Source: Chloropicon primus | Taxonomy: Eukaryota; Chlorophyta; Chloropicophyceae; Chloropicales; Chloropicaceae | Direction of reading: 5' to 3' | Assembly: GCA_023205875.1 (NCBI GenBank) | Contig: CP060761.1 | Location: 372,001 to 436,000 of the forward strand | DNA: 64,000 nt | Shown: in pieces, positions 9,971 through 21,400 of the stretch | Position numbering within the stretch: the stretch's first letter is position 1 | Layout: each line of letters starts with the position of its first letter | Translations under genes and position numbers: made by a program | The notes under the pieces: generated by a model | The model's input: only the letters and a program-made list of their open reading frames with translations | What the model was told of the DNA's origin: nothing | The model's database searches: none

Positions 9971-10915
9971 TTAGCGATAGTGCTGCTCTGATTCAAGATT
10001 CTTGGCAATCTCGGTCTCCCACCTGTCACCGTTATTGAGCAACTTTTCCTTGTCGTACAAAAGCTCCTCGTGCGTCTCGGTCGCGTACTCGAAGTTCGGG
10101 CCCTCGACGATCGCATCCACGGGGCAAGCTTCCTGGCAGTATCCGCAATAGATGCACTTTGTCATGTCGATGTCATATCTGGTCGTCCTCCTCGACCCGT
10201 CCTCTCTCTCCTCGGCCTCGATGGTGATGGCCTGCGCGGGGCAGACGGCCTCGCACAGCTTGCAAGCAATGCACCTCTCCTCCCCGGTTGGGTACCGCCT
10301 CAGGGCGTGCTCACCTCTGAACCTAGGACTCAAGCTCGCCTTCTCGAACGGGTAGTTCAGCTGCACAAGCAAGCAAAATACACACGAGGAGGAGTCGTCA
10401 GCCTTGTGGTTCCCTCGCCAGAGAGAGAGAGAGGGACAGACAGACAGACAGAGGGAGAGAGCGAAAGCGAGATGCTCCACTTACCGTCACTTTCTTCGTG
10501 AAAAAGTACTTGAGAGCCAAGGACATTCCTCTCATGAGCTCCGTGATGAACAGGGTCTGAGCACTGGCGTCAAGAACTGCGTGGCGCGTGAGACGAAGGG
10601 ACAAGTCAGAAAGGATGCGAACACGACGCGGAAGCGGAAGCGGAAGGGAGGAAAGGGAAAAGGGAAAAGGGAAAAGGAAGGACTCTCATCTCGTGACTTA
10701 CTTCCTGCAATGTCTCTGGGCACCTCCTTGTCGGAAGAGGGCCTGACGTAAGCCTCCGTCTCGGCCTTCTTGGGCGAAGGCGCGGCTGCGAAGGTTCTGC
10801 TCTGGAGTCCGCTAGCCACCGTCGCCGGCGTCGCTCCCCTTCCGCACAACGTCTGGGACAAACCCGACCAACTTTGCTTGGCTCCTCTGGCAAGAAGCTG
10901 CTGCATGACACTCAT
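9971..10915 (-). CDS. NDUFS8: NADH:ubiquinone oxidoreductase 23 kDa (TYKY) subunit
   Basis: Nuclear-encoded complex I subunit in the mitochondrial matrix arm, carrying iron-sulfur clusters N6a and N6b that pass electrons toward ubiquinone. Exons 10915-10702, 10576-10485 and 10360-9971 join in phase to 231 aa. The N-terminus ([16 protein letters not shown]...) is a basic, Ser-rich mitochondrial presequence; then [39 protein letters not shown], and two 4Fe-4S motifs [12 protein letters not shown] and [12 protein letters not shown] with all eight Cys present, ending in the family's [13 protein letters not shown] block. Intron 2 carries sense-strand TGTC and CT repeats. Identity with the family is very high after residue 100, so the call is secure. 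Confidence 0.97.
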
Positions 10916-11621
10916 GTTGAAACTGCTTCCTTCCTCCTTCCAGGGTGAACAAACCTGAGCAAGGCTGGGCTCGTTAGAAAGGTCTCGAGACGTACGATCG
11001 CTTTCTGAAAAAACAAACGCACCTCTGTCCGCCTCTAGGGGCCCAAAAACCTTCCAGCAACTTGGTCCCTTGGCCTCTCTCTCTCGCAGAGACGGCTGGT
11101 TTTCAGGGTTTCTTTTGCGGCGAGAGGAAAATCCCAAAACGGAGGGCCCCATTGATTGAGGAGGATGAAGGAGGGAATGGTGAACGGTGAGAGGTGGAGG
11201 ATGGTCGGGGAAAGGGGAAAGGGGTGGTGTGGCATTGACCGATGGATAGATCTCCTCTTCCTCTTTCCAGAGAGCATTCACAATGCACTTGAGGAAGAGG
11301 GGAAGGTGGAGGAAGTTGTAAGGTGGAGTGCAGGATGATGATGCAGGATTTAGGGCGAGAGAGGAATGCCTTGGCGGATGCCTCGCCTCTTACTCTTTCC
11401 AGGGGGCACTCGCTTGATCTTTTCGGGAGACAAGGCGAGGGGAAGGAGCGTCGTTTTTCTTTGTTGTTGTTCTTGCTCTAGATAGGAGTTAGTTACACCA
11501 TTTGCGACTTACTGCCCAATTAATGATTTATTCGTGTTCGTTCGTTCGTTGGACAAACGACTCCCCCCCCCCCGCGGTCGATGCACACATCTATTCTACA
11601 CCCCGTACCATGCCTGTGTGT
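10916..11621. other. Spacer upstream of NDUFS8
   Basis: Contains the NDUFS8 promoter side and the 3' flank of the carrier gene. The open frame reading through 11281 upstream of the NDUFS8 ATG has no presequence features and looks like 5' UTR. No other gene seen. Confidence 0.5.
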
Positions 11622-12459
11622 TCATGGTCTCTGCCATTGCGGGAGGCACAGCTGCACCTGCTCGAACACCAGAAACGTGATGGCGTTCACGGGCACCGCC
11701 CTGAGCATGGCCGCGGAGAACCCCCTGAAAAGCCCTTTGACGCCCTCGCTCGCGATGATCTGCTGGGTGCACCGCCAGGTGGTGTCCGGCGTCTCCTTCT
11801 TGCAGGCCTGAATCCTCGTCTTCACCACGTCTATGGGGTAGACGGGCCCCCAGACGACGAGGCCGGAGACGCTGCCGGCGAGAAGGATGCTCCAAGTGGA
11901 CGGCTGCTTCCCCTCCGGCGTGATCGACCGCAGGGTCGCCTCGTACGACCCAAAGTAACACGCGTACGAGAAAGTCTCCCTCAGAAGCGTCTGCTTGAAC
12001 CCCCTGTACAGGTTCGGAAGCCCCCCCTCTCTGACGATCTGTTGCACGCAGCCGTAGGTCTCCCCCAGCACTCCCAAGTTCGAGGACTTTGCGACCGCGC
12101 CAGCGCTTGGGGCCTTGGCCTTGCTGTCCATCTGGAGCCTCACCTTGATGAGGTCTGCCGGGGTGACGATGACGCTGCTGACGACACCGGCGGCGAACCC
12201 TGCCTTGGCGACGTCCCTCAACGACGCCTCGTGCTGCCTCTCGCTCCCGTGGAGCTGCCTCAGCGCCCACCCATACGTGGTGAACACGCCAGCACTCACG
12301 GGAGCGTTGCTCACAATCGGTGGCAGGATTCCCTTGTAGAACCCCTTCAGACCCTCCTTCACGAACAACTTCCGGAAGCACTCCACCACATTCGCTCCCA
12401 ACGCATTCGTTCCACTCTGAAGCCTGACACGCAGAGAGAGAGACACACACACAGAGACA

Positions 12460-12490
<31 letters not shown>

Positions 12491-12655
12491 GTCAGCGTCA
12501 GCAGAGAGCAATGCAGGCGGAGAGGCGGTTGACTGGTTTTCGATCCAATGGGGAGGATTCGGGACTCACCTCGTCTTCACGACGTCCAGCGGGTGGCCCG
12601 CGAACACTCCGGCACAGCCCCCTGCCGTCCCAGCCACAAACTCCCTTAAATCCAT
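11622..12655 (-). CDS. Mitochondrial carrier family (SLC25) transporter
   Basis: Inner-membrane metabolite carrier of 295 aa with the three tandem repeats of the family. Exon 1 (12655-12570) encodes MDLREFVAGTAGGCAGVFAG and the first signature HPLDVVKTRLQ, whose last codons cross the intron; exon 2 (12423-11622) carries repeats 2 and 3 with TPADLIKVRLQ and YPIDVVKTRIQ. The matching basic-acidic motifs follow (for example EGLKGFYKGILPP and EGVKGLFRGF). The absence of a presequence and the order of motifs resemble the carnitine/acylcarnitine and ornithine carrier branch (SLC25A15/20/29), but the substrate contact residues do not let me choose. The intron is built of CT and GT repeats in the sense strand. 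Confidence 0.93.
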
Positions 12656-13651
12656 TCCTACGCCACAACAATAAAACAAAACAAAACAATAAAGACTTCC
12701 TCGACTGAGGCGAAGCCACCCACCACCTGAGTCTTCCTTCTTCAAGCGTTACGATCGGCCGTTACGACGATCGACGACTCAGCACACCATGGCGGAAGAA
12801 GAGGAGCAAGAAGAAAGCCAATGACAACAACAACACGAAACGCCTCGAGGCTCTCGTCGTGCATTCGTTGCGTCGAGCGAGAGCGCGCGTTCGAGGGAGC
12901 GCGTCCGAGGCAGAGAGCGAGACGGGAGCAATGTCAAGAGTCGTGTTCGACGCCCCTCGTCGCCTTCGTCGTCGTCGTCGTCGTCGTCGCCTCGATCGAG
13001 TGTCTCGCCTTCGCTGCTGACCGCTCTGCATCGTCAGACGGAACTTTTTCTCTTTTCTCTTTCTATAGGAAACGTTCCCCTCAACTCTATCTATGCTATT
13101 CGTTTACAACGTGGGACCCGTAGTACAGTAACGTCACTCGAACAATATAAAATTTCGGCCAGCTGGGCCGTGTCTCGCCCTCGAAGCTTTTTTTTGGGGG
13201 GGGTTCTTCCCTTAAGCAAGTTCATCGTCTCGGCGCGTTCGCTCCCCTCCTCTCGTCTCGCTTTGTCCTCCACTCCATGCTGGAGTCTGCGCTCTGGACT
13301 CGAAAAGGTGTTCCAAAGCGAGGCTTGAGGCGCGAGGCTTGTCCTCCTCAAGAGCCTGGGTCTCGTCGTGTGTCTCCTCGATTGCGATTAAGGAAAAAGT
13401 CACTCCCAGGAGGAGAGAACGTCCTCGCCTTGCCAACGTTCTTCCATTGACGTCCCCTTCGACACCTAGACGGATCGTGTGGATCTCCCTCCCCCTTGAT
13501 CTCCTCTCTCGTCCTCTCTCTCGTCCACTCTCTCGTCCAGGATAGAGGCTACCTCCTCGCTTGCCTTTGCCTTGGGCTTTGCCTTGATCGAGATTGAGAG
13601 CGGGATTGAGTGACGGACTCTGTCTCTTCTCTTGTCGTGACGACGTCACCC
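12656..13651. promoter_or_regulatory. Divergent upstream region, carrier / NhaD antiporter
   Basis: About 1 kb between two divergent starts. It holds GCGTTACG at 12746-12753, a second GTTACG nearby, a CGT-trinucleotide run at 12961-12990 that creates a false poly-Arg frame on the minus strand, and a G-run near 13190-13203. A short upstream exon for the antiporter may lie here but I cannot place one. Confidence 0.5.
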
Positions 13652-15346
13652 ATGCGGACCATGGACTTGTCTTCCAAGGGTAGCCATGATGCGCAGTGGC
13701 GTCAACAACACAAGCAGCACAATCACGTGGTGGCCCCTCATTCCCTGGCTAAGGGGAGGGCCGCTCCCGGTGAGAGGAGGAGGGGGAGGCTGGATGGAAC
13801 CAAGGGAGGGCGGACGCCAAGCTTGGCCTTGCGGTGGCGGGTCAGAAGGAACGCTTCGGCTGACCCAGAGGAGACCGAAACCTCCTCGGTCGAGGTGTGT
13901 GAGGACATCTGTTCCACGGAAGATTTTGGCATCGACGAGGAGGCTTCCACGAAGAAGGACCTCACATCCGCCATCGGCGTGGGAGGCCTGATCACCATTC
14001 TCGTCAGCATACTCAGCAGCGACTTCGTGGTGGACCACAAGGACCTTGCGCTCTCAGCGGTCTTCGTCGTCGGATATCTTGGAATCATTCTCGAGGAGTC
14101 CCTGGCGTTCAACAAGTCCGGCGTGGGGCTGATCATGGCGGTGAGCCTTTGGACGATCCGGATGCTTGGTGACGGGGACGCCGGAGCGGTGATCGAGAAC
14201 CTGAACGAGCACGTGGCGGACACGAGCGAGATCATCTTCTTCCTCATGGGCGCTATGACCATTGTCGAGATCGTGGACTCCCACCAGGGCTTCAAGCTGG
14301 TGACCAAGGCCATCAACGCCAAGTCGAACGAGTCGCTGCTGTGGATCATCTCGATGATCACGTTCTTCATGAGCGCCATCTTGGACAACCTGACGAGCAC
14401 GATTGTCATGGTTTCCCTCCTGCGCAAGCTCGTGAAGAACCCCGAGCGAAGGAAGTTGTTCGGGTCCGCGATCGTCCTTGCCGCGAACGCTGGTGGGGCC
14501 TGGACGCCCATCGGGGACGTCACCACCACCATGCTTTGGATCAACGGCAACATCAGCACGCTGAGCACCATGTCCTCCATCTTCCTGCCGAGCCTGGTGT
14601 CCCTCATGGTCCCCGTGGCCCTGATGGGGCGATTGGCGCCTGAGATCCAGGGCGACGCGGACCCGATCGAGGAGGAGACCACCGACCTGGCACCAAGAGG
14701 CAAGCTTGTCTTCGCGACGGGAGTTGGGGCCCTTCTCTTCGTCCCCGTCTTCAAGTCGCTGACGGGGCTTCCGCCATACCTCGGAATGCTCTCCGGGCTC
14801 GGCGTCCTTTGGCTCCTCACGGACGTCATTCACTACGGCGAGGACGACAGGACCAAGTTGAGGGTGCCCTACGCCCTGTCCAGGATCGACACGCAGGGCG
14901 TCCTCTTCTTCCTTGGAATCCTCCTGTCGATTGCGGCCCTCGATTCTGCTGGACTTTTGAAGGACATCGCCCTCTTCCTGGACAACCACATTCCGAACGT
15001 CGACATCATCGCCGCCACGATAGGCGTCGTCTCGGCCATCATCGACAACGTACCGCTGGTAGCGGCCACCATGGGAATGTACGACATCACAAACTTCCCC
15101 AAGGACGCGGAGCTTTGGCAGCTCATTGCCTATTGTGCGGGCACAGGAGGGTCCATCCTGATCATCGGCTCGGCGGCCGGGGTGGCGTTCATGGGGATGG
15201 AGAAAGCAGACTTCGGATGGTACTTCAGGAAGGTCACGCCTTGGGCATTCGCCGGGTACGTGGCCGGATTGTCGGTCTACCTCGCCCAGTCCAAGCTTCC
15301 AGCGGTCTTCGCCTCCCTGCCCCTCCTGGAGTCGCCGTCGTCGCTG

Positions 15347-15349
<3 letters not shown>
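13652..15349 (+). CDS. NHD1: NhaD-type Na+/H+ antiporter (ion transporter superfamily)
   Basis: Multi-span membrane antiporter exchanging Na+ for H+; the plant member NHD1 sits in the chloroplast envelope. The first in-frame ATG after an upstream stop (TGA 13607-13609) is 13652, giving 565 aa. Residues 1-85 are basic and Ser/Gly-rich (possible transit sequence, though there is no obvious signal peptide). About a dozen hydrophobic segments follow from GLITILVSILSSDFVV. Family signatures include MSAILDNLTSTIVMVSLLRK, NAGGAWTPIGDVTTTMLW and IIDNVPLVAATMGMYD, which form the two inverted substrate hairpins of the fold. A (GA)n tract starts directly after the stop. Plastid location is inference only; mitochondrial or plasma-membrane targeting is not excluded. 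Confidence 0.9.

Positions 15350-15394
<45 letters not shown>
15350..15394. repeat. (GA)n microsatellite touching the NhaD stop codon
   Basis: About 22 GA units begin immediately after the stop at 15349, so this lies at the very start of the 3' UTR. Confidence 0.9.
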
Positions 15395-15399
<5 letters not shown>

Positions 15400-15547
15400 A
15401 GAGACAGAAGAGAGGCTGAACAAAAGGAAGCCCGCCTTGGAAAGTTCGTCGACACCAATTTCCCTGTACTATTCGGTATTGTTTTGAATATTTAAGTATT
15501 TAGTTATTTATCTGTTGTTCTCTTCTCTCTCTCTCTTCTGTTTTATT

Positions 15548-16274
15548 TCACTTCTTGAGGTTCTCGGCCAGCCAGTCCAGACCCTCGAACAGACCCTCCC
15601 CCTTCATGGCAGACGTTTTGAAGATGGTCCACGTCCTGCTCTTTATCTTGTGGAGCTCCAGAGCTTCTGCTATCTTCGGGGCGTCCAGGGACCCCGGCAA
15701 GTCCTGCTTGTTCGCAAAGACGAGAACGAGGGCCTCCTTGAGCTCCTCCTCGTCCAGAATCGCGTGGAACTCCTCCTTAGTCGTGTCCAACCTGTCCACG
15801 TCCGTCGAGTCCACCACGTATATGATCGCCTGCGTGTTCGGATAGTAGCACCGCCAGTACGGACGTATACTCGTCTGACCTCCCAAGTCCCACACCTGGA
15901 ACTTTATGTTCTTATACTGTACAGTTTCCACGTTGAAACCTATTGTCGGGATGGTCGACACCACTTCCCCGACCTGCAACCGGTCTGCACAACCCATTCC
16001 CAAACAAATCACACCATTATTTCCACAAAAGCCCAAAAGATGATGGTGATGGTGATGGTGATGATGATTGGACGAGCCAAGCGAGAGAGCGAGAGAGAGC
16101 GGAGGGAAGAAGAGCCAAGGCACGTCAGCGTCAAGATCACGAGGTTTGAGGTTGAGTAACCACGAGTGACTTACATAATATGGTCGTCTTTCCCGCATTG
16201 TCGAGTCCGAGCACGAGGATTCTCGCCTCCTTCTCACCGAAGAGTTGAAGAAATTTGGAGAACCAGAAACCCAT
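15548..16274 (-). CDS. ARL1: ARL1/ARF-family small GTPase
   Basis: Golgi-associated Arf-like GTPase, 178 aa from exons 16274-16175 and 15984-15548. MGFWFSKF gives Gly2 for myristoylation. GTPase motifs are complete: [11 protein letters not shown] (P-loop, ending at the intron), PTIGFNVET (switch I), [13 protein letters not shown] (switch II with the Gln), NKQDL, and TSA. The body [20 protein letters not shown] and the C-terminal [15 protein letters not shown] lie closest to the plant and protist ARL1 (Arabidopsis ARF3) group, although class I ARFs are similar. The intron falls just after the P-loop Thr-Thr-Ile-Leu, early in the gene as in several neighbours, and includes (ATC)n and AG-type repeats. 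Confidence 0.92.
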
Positions 16275-17074
16275 TTGTTACTCGTCCACCGACCACGAAA
16301 CGAATGAAGGGACGACTCCCCTAAAACCTCTTCAACAACACCGAACGAGCGGCCTCACGTCGAGGCGCTAGGGCGAACACACCAACTCGAGGTCCGACGT
16401 CCGAGGTCCGAGGCCCGGAGGTTTTAGAAGGAAGAAGAAGAATTAAAAAAAAAAAAAAAAAAACTGTCCCTTCGTCTCGTTCGTCTCGTCTTCCCAAAAC
16501 CACCACGAAAGAAGTGACACCACCAAGCGACCGAACACGCCTCCCTCGGAACCCGAAGCCTTCCCCTAACGCCAAACCCAATGCCAATGCCAATGCCAAT
16601 GCCAATGGCTCTCTCTCTCTCTCTCTCTCTTTGCCCTCTGACCCCCTTTCCCGATTGAGGTTTTAGGTTTTAGCGGGTTTTAGGTTTTAACGCGTTCAAA
16701 AAAGAACGAAGAAGGCGGGAAGAGCGATCACTTTTTGTTCACCTCAGGGAGGAGAAGATCCCTTTCCCTTTCCCTCTCCGGACACGGACGGAGGACCAAG
16801 ACAACGTAACGCTCGTAACGCTTCGTGGGATCTTCCTTCACCTAAGGTTTCACGGCACCCAACCGCTAACGGAACAAGGCCAAAGGTTCGTTCGTTTTTG
16901 GGATTGTTTTTTTGTCAAGAGCTTGGGATCCTCTTCTTCCATTTCCACAACATCCACTACAAACACGTCGCCAGCGTTGTCGTTGTCGTTGTCGACGTTG
17001 AGAAGGATCTTGGACGTAACGCGTCGCTGGGAGATACGAGGACCGTGCCCTGCGTGTGAACCGAACCGGACGCC
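16275..17074. promoter_or_regulatory. Divergent upstream region, ARL1 / SAP-TM protein
   Basis: 0.8 kb between divergent starts. It has poly-A (16443-16461), a sixfold CCAATG hexamer at 16577-16606, a CT run at 16611-16631, and three copies of CGTAACGC (16805, 16814, 17015). The octamer copies are candidate promoter elements; see findings. Confidence 0.5.
16577..16631. repeat. (CCAATG)n followed by (CT)n
   Basis: About five to six hexamer units run directly into a CT dinucleotide tract. Confidence 0.8.
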
Positions 17075-18418
17075 ATGAGGATACCGGCGGAGTTGCAGAA
17101 GATGACGATAGCCCAGCTCAAGGAGGAGCTGGTGGAGCTGGGCGGGAGCACCAAGGGGTGCAAGCTGAAGGTGCACTACCAGGAGAGGCTCATGGTGGCG
17201 AGGAGGGCCGCGAATGCCGAGGAGAAGAAGGAGGCGGAGGTCTCTACTCCTGCGCCGGCCAAGCCCCAGGTCTTCATCAGGACGCCGAGCTTGTCCGAAG
17301 GGCTTTCGCGACCAAAGCCCTTCTCCCCAGTCAAAACGCCAAAGGCAAAGTCTCCGAAGAAGGAGGGGAGAAGGAGAGGCTCCGCGAGCTCGTCCTCGGG
17401 CAAGGGGTCCTTCTCCGTGGTGAGCGTGCTCGTCCTGCTCGCGGCTCTTGCGATCGGGGTCTTCTTCTTCCTCTCGACCGAGGACACCAAGGCCGGGCAC
17501 GAGAAGGTGAACGAACTCTTTGAGACGGCCAGGGACAGCGTGAACGAACTTTACCTGGTAACGAAGGGGTACATAGAAACCCTTGACCTCCTGAAGAGGG
17601 CCACGGAGGAGTTCCAGAACGTGTTCGGCGGCACGTCATCATCTGGAGGTAAGCAAAACGAGTCCTTCCATAAAGTAGAACCAGAACCAGTAATATAGAC
17701 AAGCCGGCACCGGAGCCGCCGGCTCTCTGAGCAGCGTTGGCCGCTGACCCGATTACGCCACACTTTTTTAATCGCCCTTGCTAACGTGACGCGGGCGCCG
17801 CGCGCAGGTTGCAAGCCAGTCCTGAGCAAAGAGATGCTTTCCTCCGTCGTGTTTCAGAGTGAGGTTTGGTCCGGGTGGTCCTCGGCCGTCATCGAGTCCA
17901 TGAGCCACGCGCAGGACGACGGCGTTCCCAACAAGGGCACGGCTATCTTGCTCGCGAGGAACACCTCTTACAGCGGGAGCGTGTACGATAAGCTTGAGGC
18001 GGGCATGGAATGCAACTGCATCAAGCGTTTTGTGGGTGCCAACGTGGACTCCAAGGGCGTGGAAGTCTCCTCGAAGTCCAAGGGCCAAGTCCAAAAGGAG
18101 CTGGCGGAGTTCCTCACCGAGTGCACGCACGGGATCGTCGTGGTGGAGGGCATAGAGTCCTTCGGCTCGGACAGCTTGTCCCCGCTTCACAATGCCATGT
18201 CTGAGCAGGGAGGCTTGACTTACAATGGCACGAACGTTCCTGGCTGGAACGCCAAGTACATTCTCACCCTGAATGTGCCCATGGAGGAGGGGCTCCAGAA
18301 TAGCGAGGACTTGGTGAAGCAGGTAGTGAAGCAGAGCCTCGTGGAAAGGCTTGGGGCGGGGAGTTTCGCTCTTGCATTCCGGCGGAGGATAGACTACGTT
18401 GGGCTGGGAAGAATATAA
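17075..18418 (+). CDS. SAP-domain, single-pass membrane protein with LAP1/torsin-like domain
   Basis: 394 aa from exons 17075-17648 and 17808-18418. Residues 8-40 form a SAP helix-extended loop-helix (IAQLKEELVELGGSTKGCKL..HYQERL), usually a DNA- or chromatin-binding motif. A Ser/Lys/Pro-rich linker carries SPVKTPKAKSPKK-type phosphosites. One transmembrane segment (VVSVLVLLAALAIGVFFFL) lies near 113-131. The C-terminal about 210 residues resemble the lumenal AAA-like fold of LAP1/TOR1AIP or a torsin whose ATP site has decayed: KGTAILLARN replaces a Walker A and HGIVVVEGIESF sits where Walker B would be, followed by AKYILTLNVPME. The most economical model is an inner nuclear membrane protein linking chromatin to a lumenal AAA-like module. 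The fold assignment is inference from pattern, not a search. The intron carries a good branch site (GCTAACGTGAC). Confidence 0.65.
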
Positions 18419-18477
18419 CGTTGTTCCGCAAATGCCTGAATTCATTTTTTTTAATTTGTCCGCGTGCGCGCCTTTCA

Positions 18478-21400
18478 CTACCCTAACCTCTTCGCCCTCC
18501 CGCGCTTTCTCTCCTGGCGCTTCTCGATGGCCTCTTGGACGTCCTCGCCTTCGTCAATCAGCTTCTGCCACATTCGGTCCGTGAGCCCATCGTCGTAAAC
18601 AACCTTGCGGGACTTGGCCCTCCTCGGCCCAAGCTCCTCCTCTTTCTCCTCGTCCTTCTCCTCCTCCGGCGGCTTCAAGGCCCACTGGGGAACTTCCGTG
18701 TCATCCAACAGACCTACTTTCTCTCTCTCCAAGTCCATTTTCGCGAAGAGCTCGACCTCGTCGTCCCCCCTCGCGATGAGGTTGTTGATCTCGTCGTCGG
18801 TGGAAACCCCCTTGCCAATGTCCTGGATCCCTCGCTTGAAAATGTTGCTAAGAGTCTCGTGCCTCTCCCTGTGACTAGAGCTCTGATTGAACATTCCCGC
18901 CTGAATGACCTTGTTGTCAATGTCCGCCTTCTCCCTAGCTCTCTCGATGATGACCTCTTCGATAGATCCCACGGTCACAAACGTGATGATCTTCACCTCT
19001 CTCTTTTGCCCTATTCGGTGGGCACGGTCCTCCGCCTGCTTGTCCATCTGGGGGTTCCAGTCCGAGTCGAACAGGATTACCGTGTCGGCCGTCTGCAAGT
19101 TGAGGCCCAGGCCTCCGGCGCGCGTGGAGAGCATGAACAAGAATACGTCCGAGCCCGGGGCATTGAACTCCGCAAGAAGCAGTGGCCTCTCGTGGGTTTT
19201 TGTCTCTCCATCCAGACGCAGGTACCTGTAGCCCTGCATCTCAAAGTAGAGCTCCAGCAAGTCCATCGCCCTCGTCATTTGGGAGAAGAGCAGAACGCGG
19301 TGCCCCGCAGCTTTCAGCTTGGGCAGGACCCTGTCCAAGAGGTGGAACTTTCCACTGGCCCTGACAAGCTCCGCTGGATCTTCCGGCTCGTACGGCGGGT
19401 ACATGCTGTCCAGGAACAGGTATGGGTGGATGCAAGCTTTTCGTAATTGCATGGCCGAGTTCATGAGCGTCCTGCTCTTCGAATTGCCTTTCGGCGTCTC
19501 AAGCATCACTGAGCCCCCCTCCGTGATCTGCTTATAGTACGCGCGCTGCCAAGCCGACAGGTCACACTTGCAGATGACAATGGACTTATCCGGAAGCTCC
19601 TTTTCTACTTCTGCCTTCTTCCTCCTCAGAAGGAACGGGCGGATGACCTGATGCAGGCGGTGGATAATCAGGAGCTCTTCCTCCTCGCTGAGGGCGACGT
19701 CCTCCTGAGACCCTTTGAAGGGCGCAGAGAACCAGTCATCGAACGAGTCAGACGTGTCGAAAACTTTCGGGAGCACGAAATTCAACAGACTCCAAAGCTC
19801 CTTCAGATTGTTCTGGATCGGCGTTCCCGTCAAGAGCAACCTGTTTCTCGATTGATAGACTCCCCTGAGAATTTCCGACAGCTTCGAGTCCTTGTTCTTC
19901 AGCCTGTGCCCCTCGTCGATGATGATGTACTCCCACTGGAACTTGGTGAGGAACTTCTTGTCGCGCATGATCATGTCATAGTGGGTGAGAAGCACGTTGA
20001 AGGTTTGTGCCGCCATTCTGTCATCCCTCAACTGCTTCCTCTCCTCCGGCTTGCCGTCGTAGAGGATGACGTTGTAGTTTGGCAGCCACCTCCCAAACTC
20101 AACACACCAGTTGCTCAGCACGGCTTTGGGGCACAGGACGAGGTGGGGTCCATAGTTGCCCTTCTTTTCCATGAGGTAAGCAAACAACGAGATGGTCTGG
20201 ATGGTCTTACCGAGGCCCATCTCGTCCGCGAGGATCCCATTCAGCCCGTTGATGTACAAGGAAACCATCCACTGCAGGCCCGCCAGCTGGTACTCTCTGA
20301 GCTGGCCGCCCTCGAGCATCACGGGCTGCTCGTCCACTGGCTCCTGCTTTGAGTGCACCAGGTTCAAGTACCGCTTCTGACCCGAGATCAAGTTCTGCTC
20401 CACGGCGTCGGCGTCTTCCTGCTGGCTCGTCTGCACGGCGTCGTCTGCACGGAGCAAGTGCTGCCCGTCGGTATCCTCGAACTGGCCCATGGTCGCGGCC
20501 CTCTGGTCCGCGACCTTTACGCCGAGGTTCTGCAGAAGGACATCGGTGTTGTCCAGGAGCATCGATATTCTCGAGTTCTTCGCCTCCTTGGCCATCTTGA
20601 TGTACTCCTCCATGTTGTCCGTCCTGAGAGCCAGGACCCTCGCGTTCGCCTCCCTGATCTTCTTCTTCCTTTCCTTGGAGTGGAAGCTGATCGTTTGCTC
20701 GGACCTCTGCTTCAGGAGCTTCCTCAAGGCCTTGGCCTTGGCCTTGCGGTCTTCCCTTTGAGCCATGACGTCCTGCAAGAACCGCTTGCGCGACTGCAGC
20801 ACCCGGAGCTTGGCCTCGTGCTCGGTCCTCGCCCTCTCGTAGGCCTCCTGCCTCCTCCTCCTCTGCTCCGCCGCGATCCTCTGCTGCTCGGCGATCCTCG
20901 CTTGGTGCACGGCCTGGGCATGAGCCCGCTCCTCTGCCTTCTGCATCCTGTTGACCTGCAGCTTCGCCGCTGCCTCTGCCGCGAGGTTCGCGTTCAGGAT
21001 CTGCCCCCTCCTCTCCTCCATGGAGAGGCTTCCAATGTCCTGGCGCACCCTCGAGAGCCTCGAGTGGTCGAATAGGGTGAGGGCGTTGAAGTTCTCCCTG
21101 CCCGGTCCCCCGGTGGACTTCCCCCCCGCCCGGTCCATCCCCTCCGTCAGCCTCTTCTCCATCAGGACGTCCTGCCTCACCTTCTTCTGCAGCTCGAGCA
21201 GCTTCAGGCCCTTGAGCGCCACGTAAGCCTCCCTCTGCTTCTCTATCGGGGTGGACATCGCCTTCACCGGGTGGCTCGACCCCAGGTACGACGTTCCCCC
21301 CTCCTTCCCCTTCTCCTGCCCCTCCGCGGACCCCTCCGCCTCCACCTCCTGGTTCTCGCCCCCGCCCGCCAAGAACGCCTCCAGCGCCTCCCGCCGATCC

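Noticed and set aside
12762-13031. Poly-Arg reading frame on the minus strand
   Set aside because: Produced by a CGT/ACG trinucleotide run; no conserved sequence.
13610-13651. Upstream non-ATG extension of the NhaD antiporter
   Set aside because: Begins at GTG right after an in-frame TGA; the first ATG is 13652.
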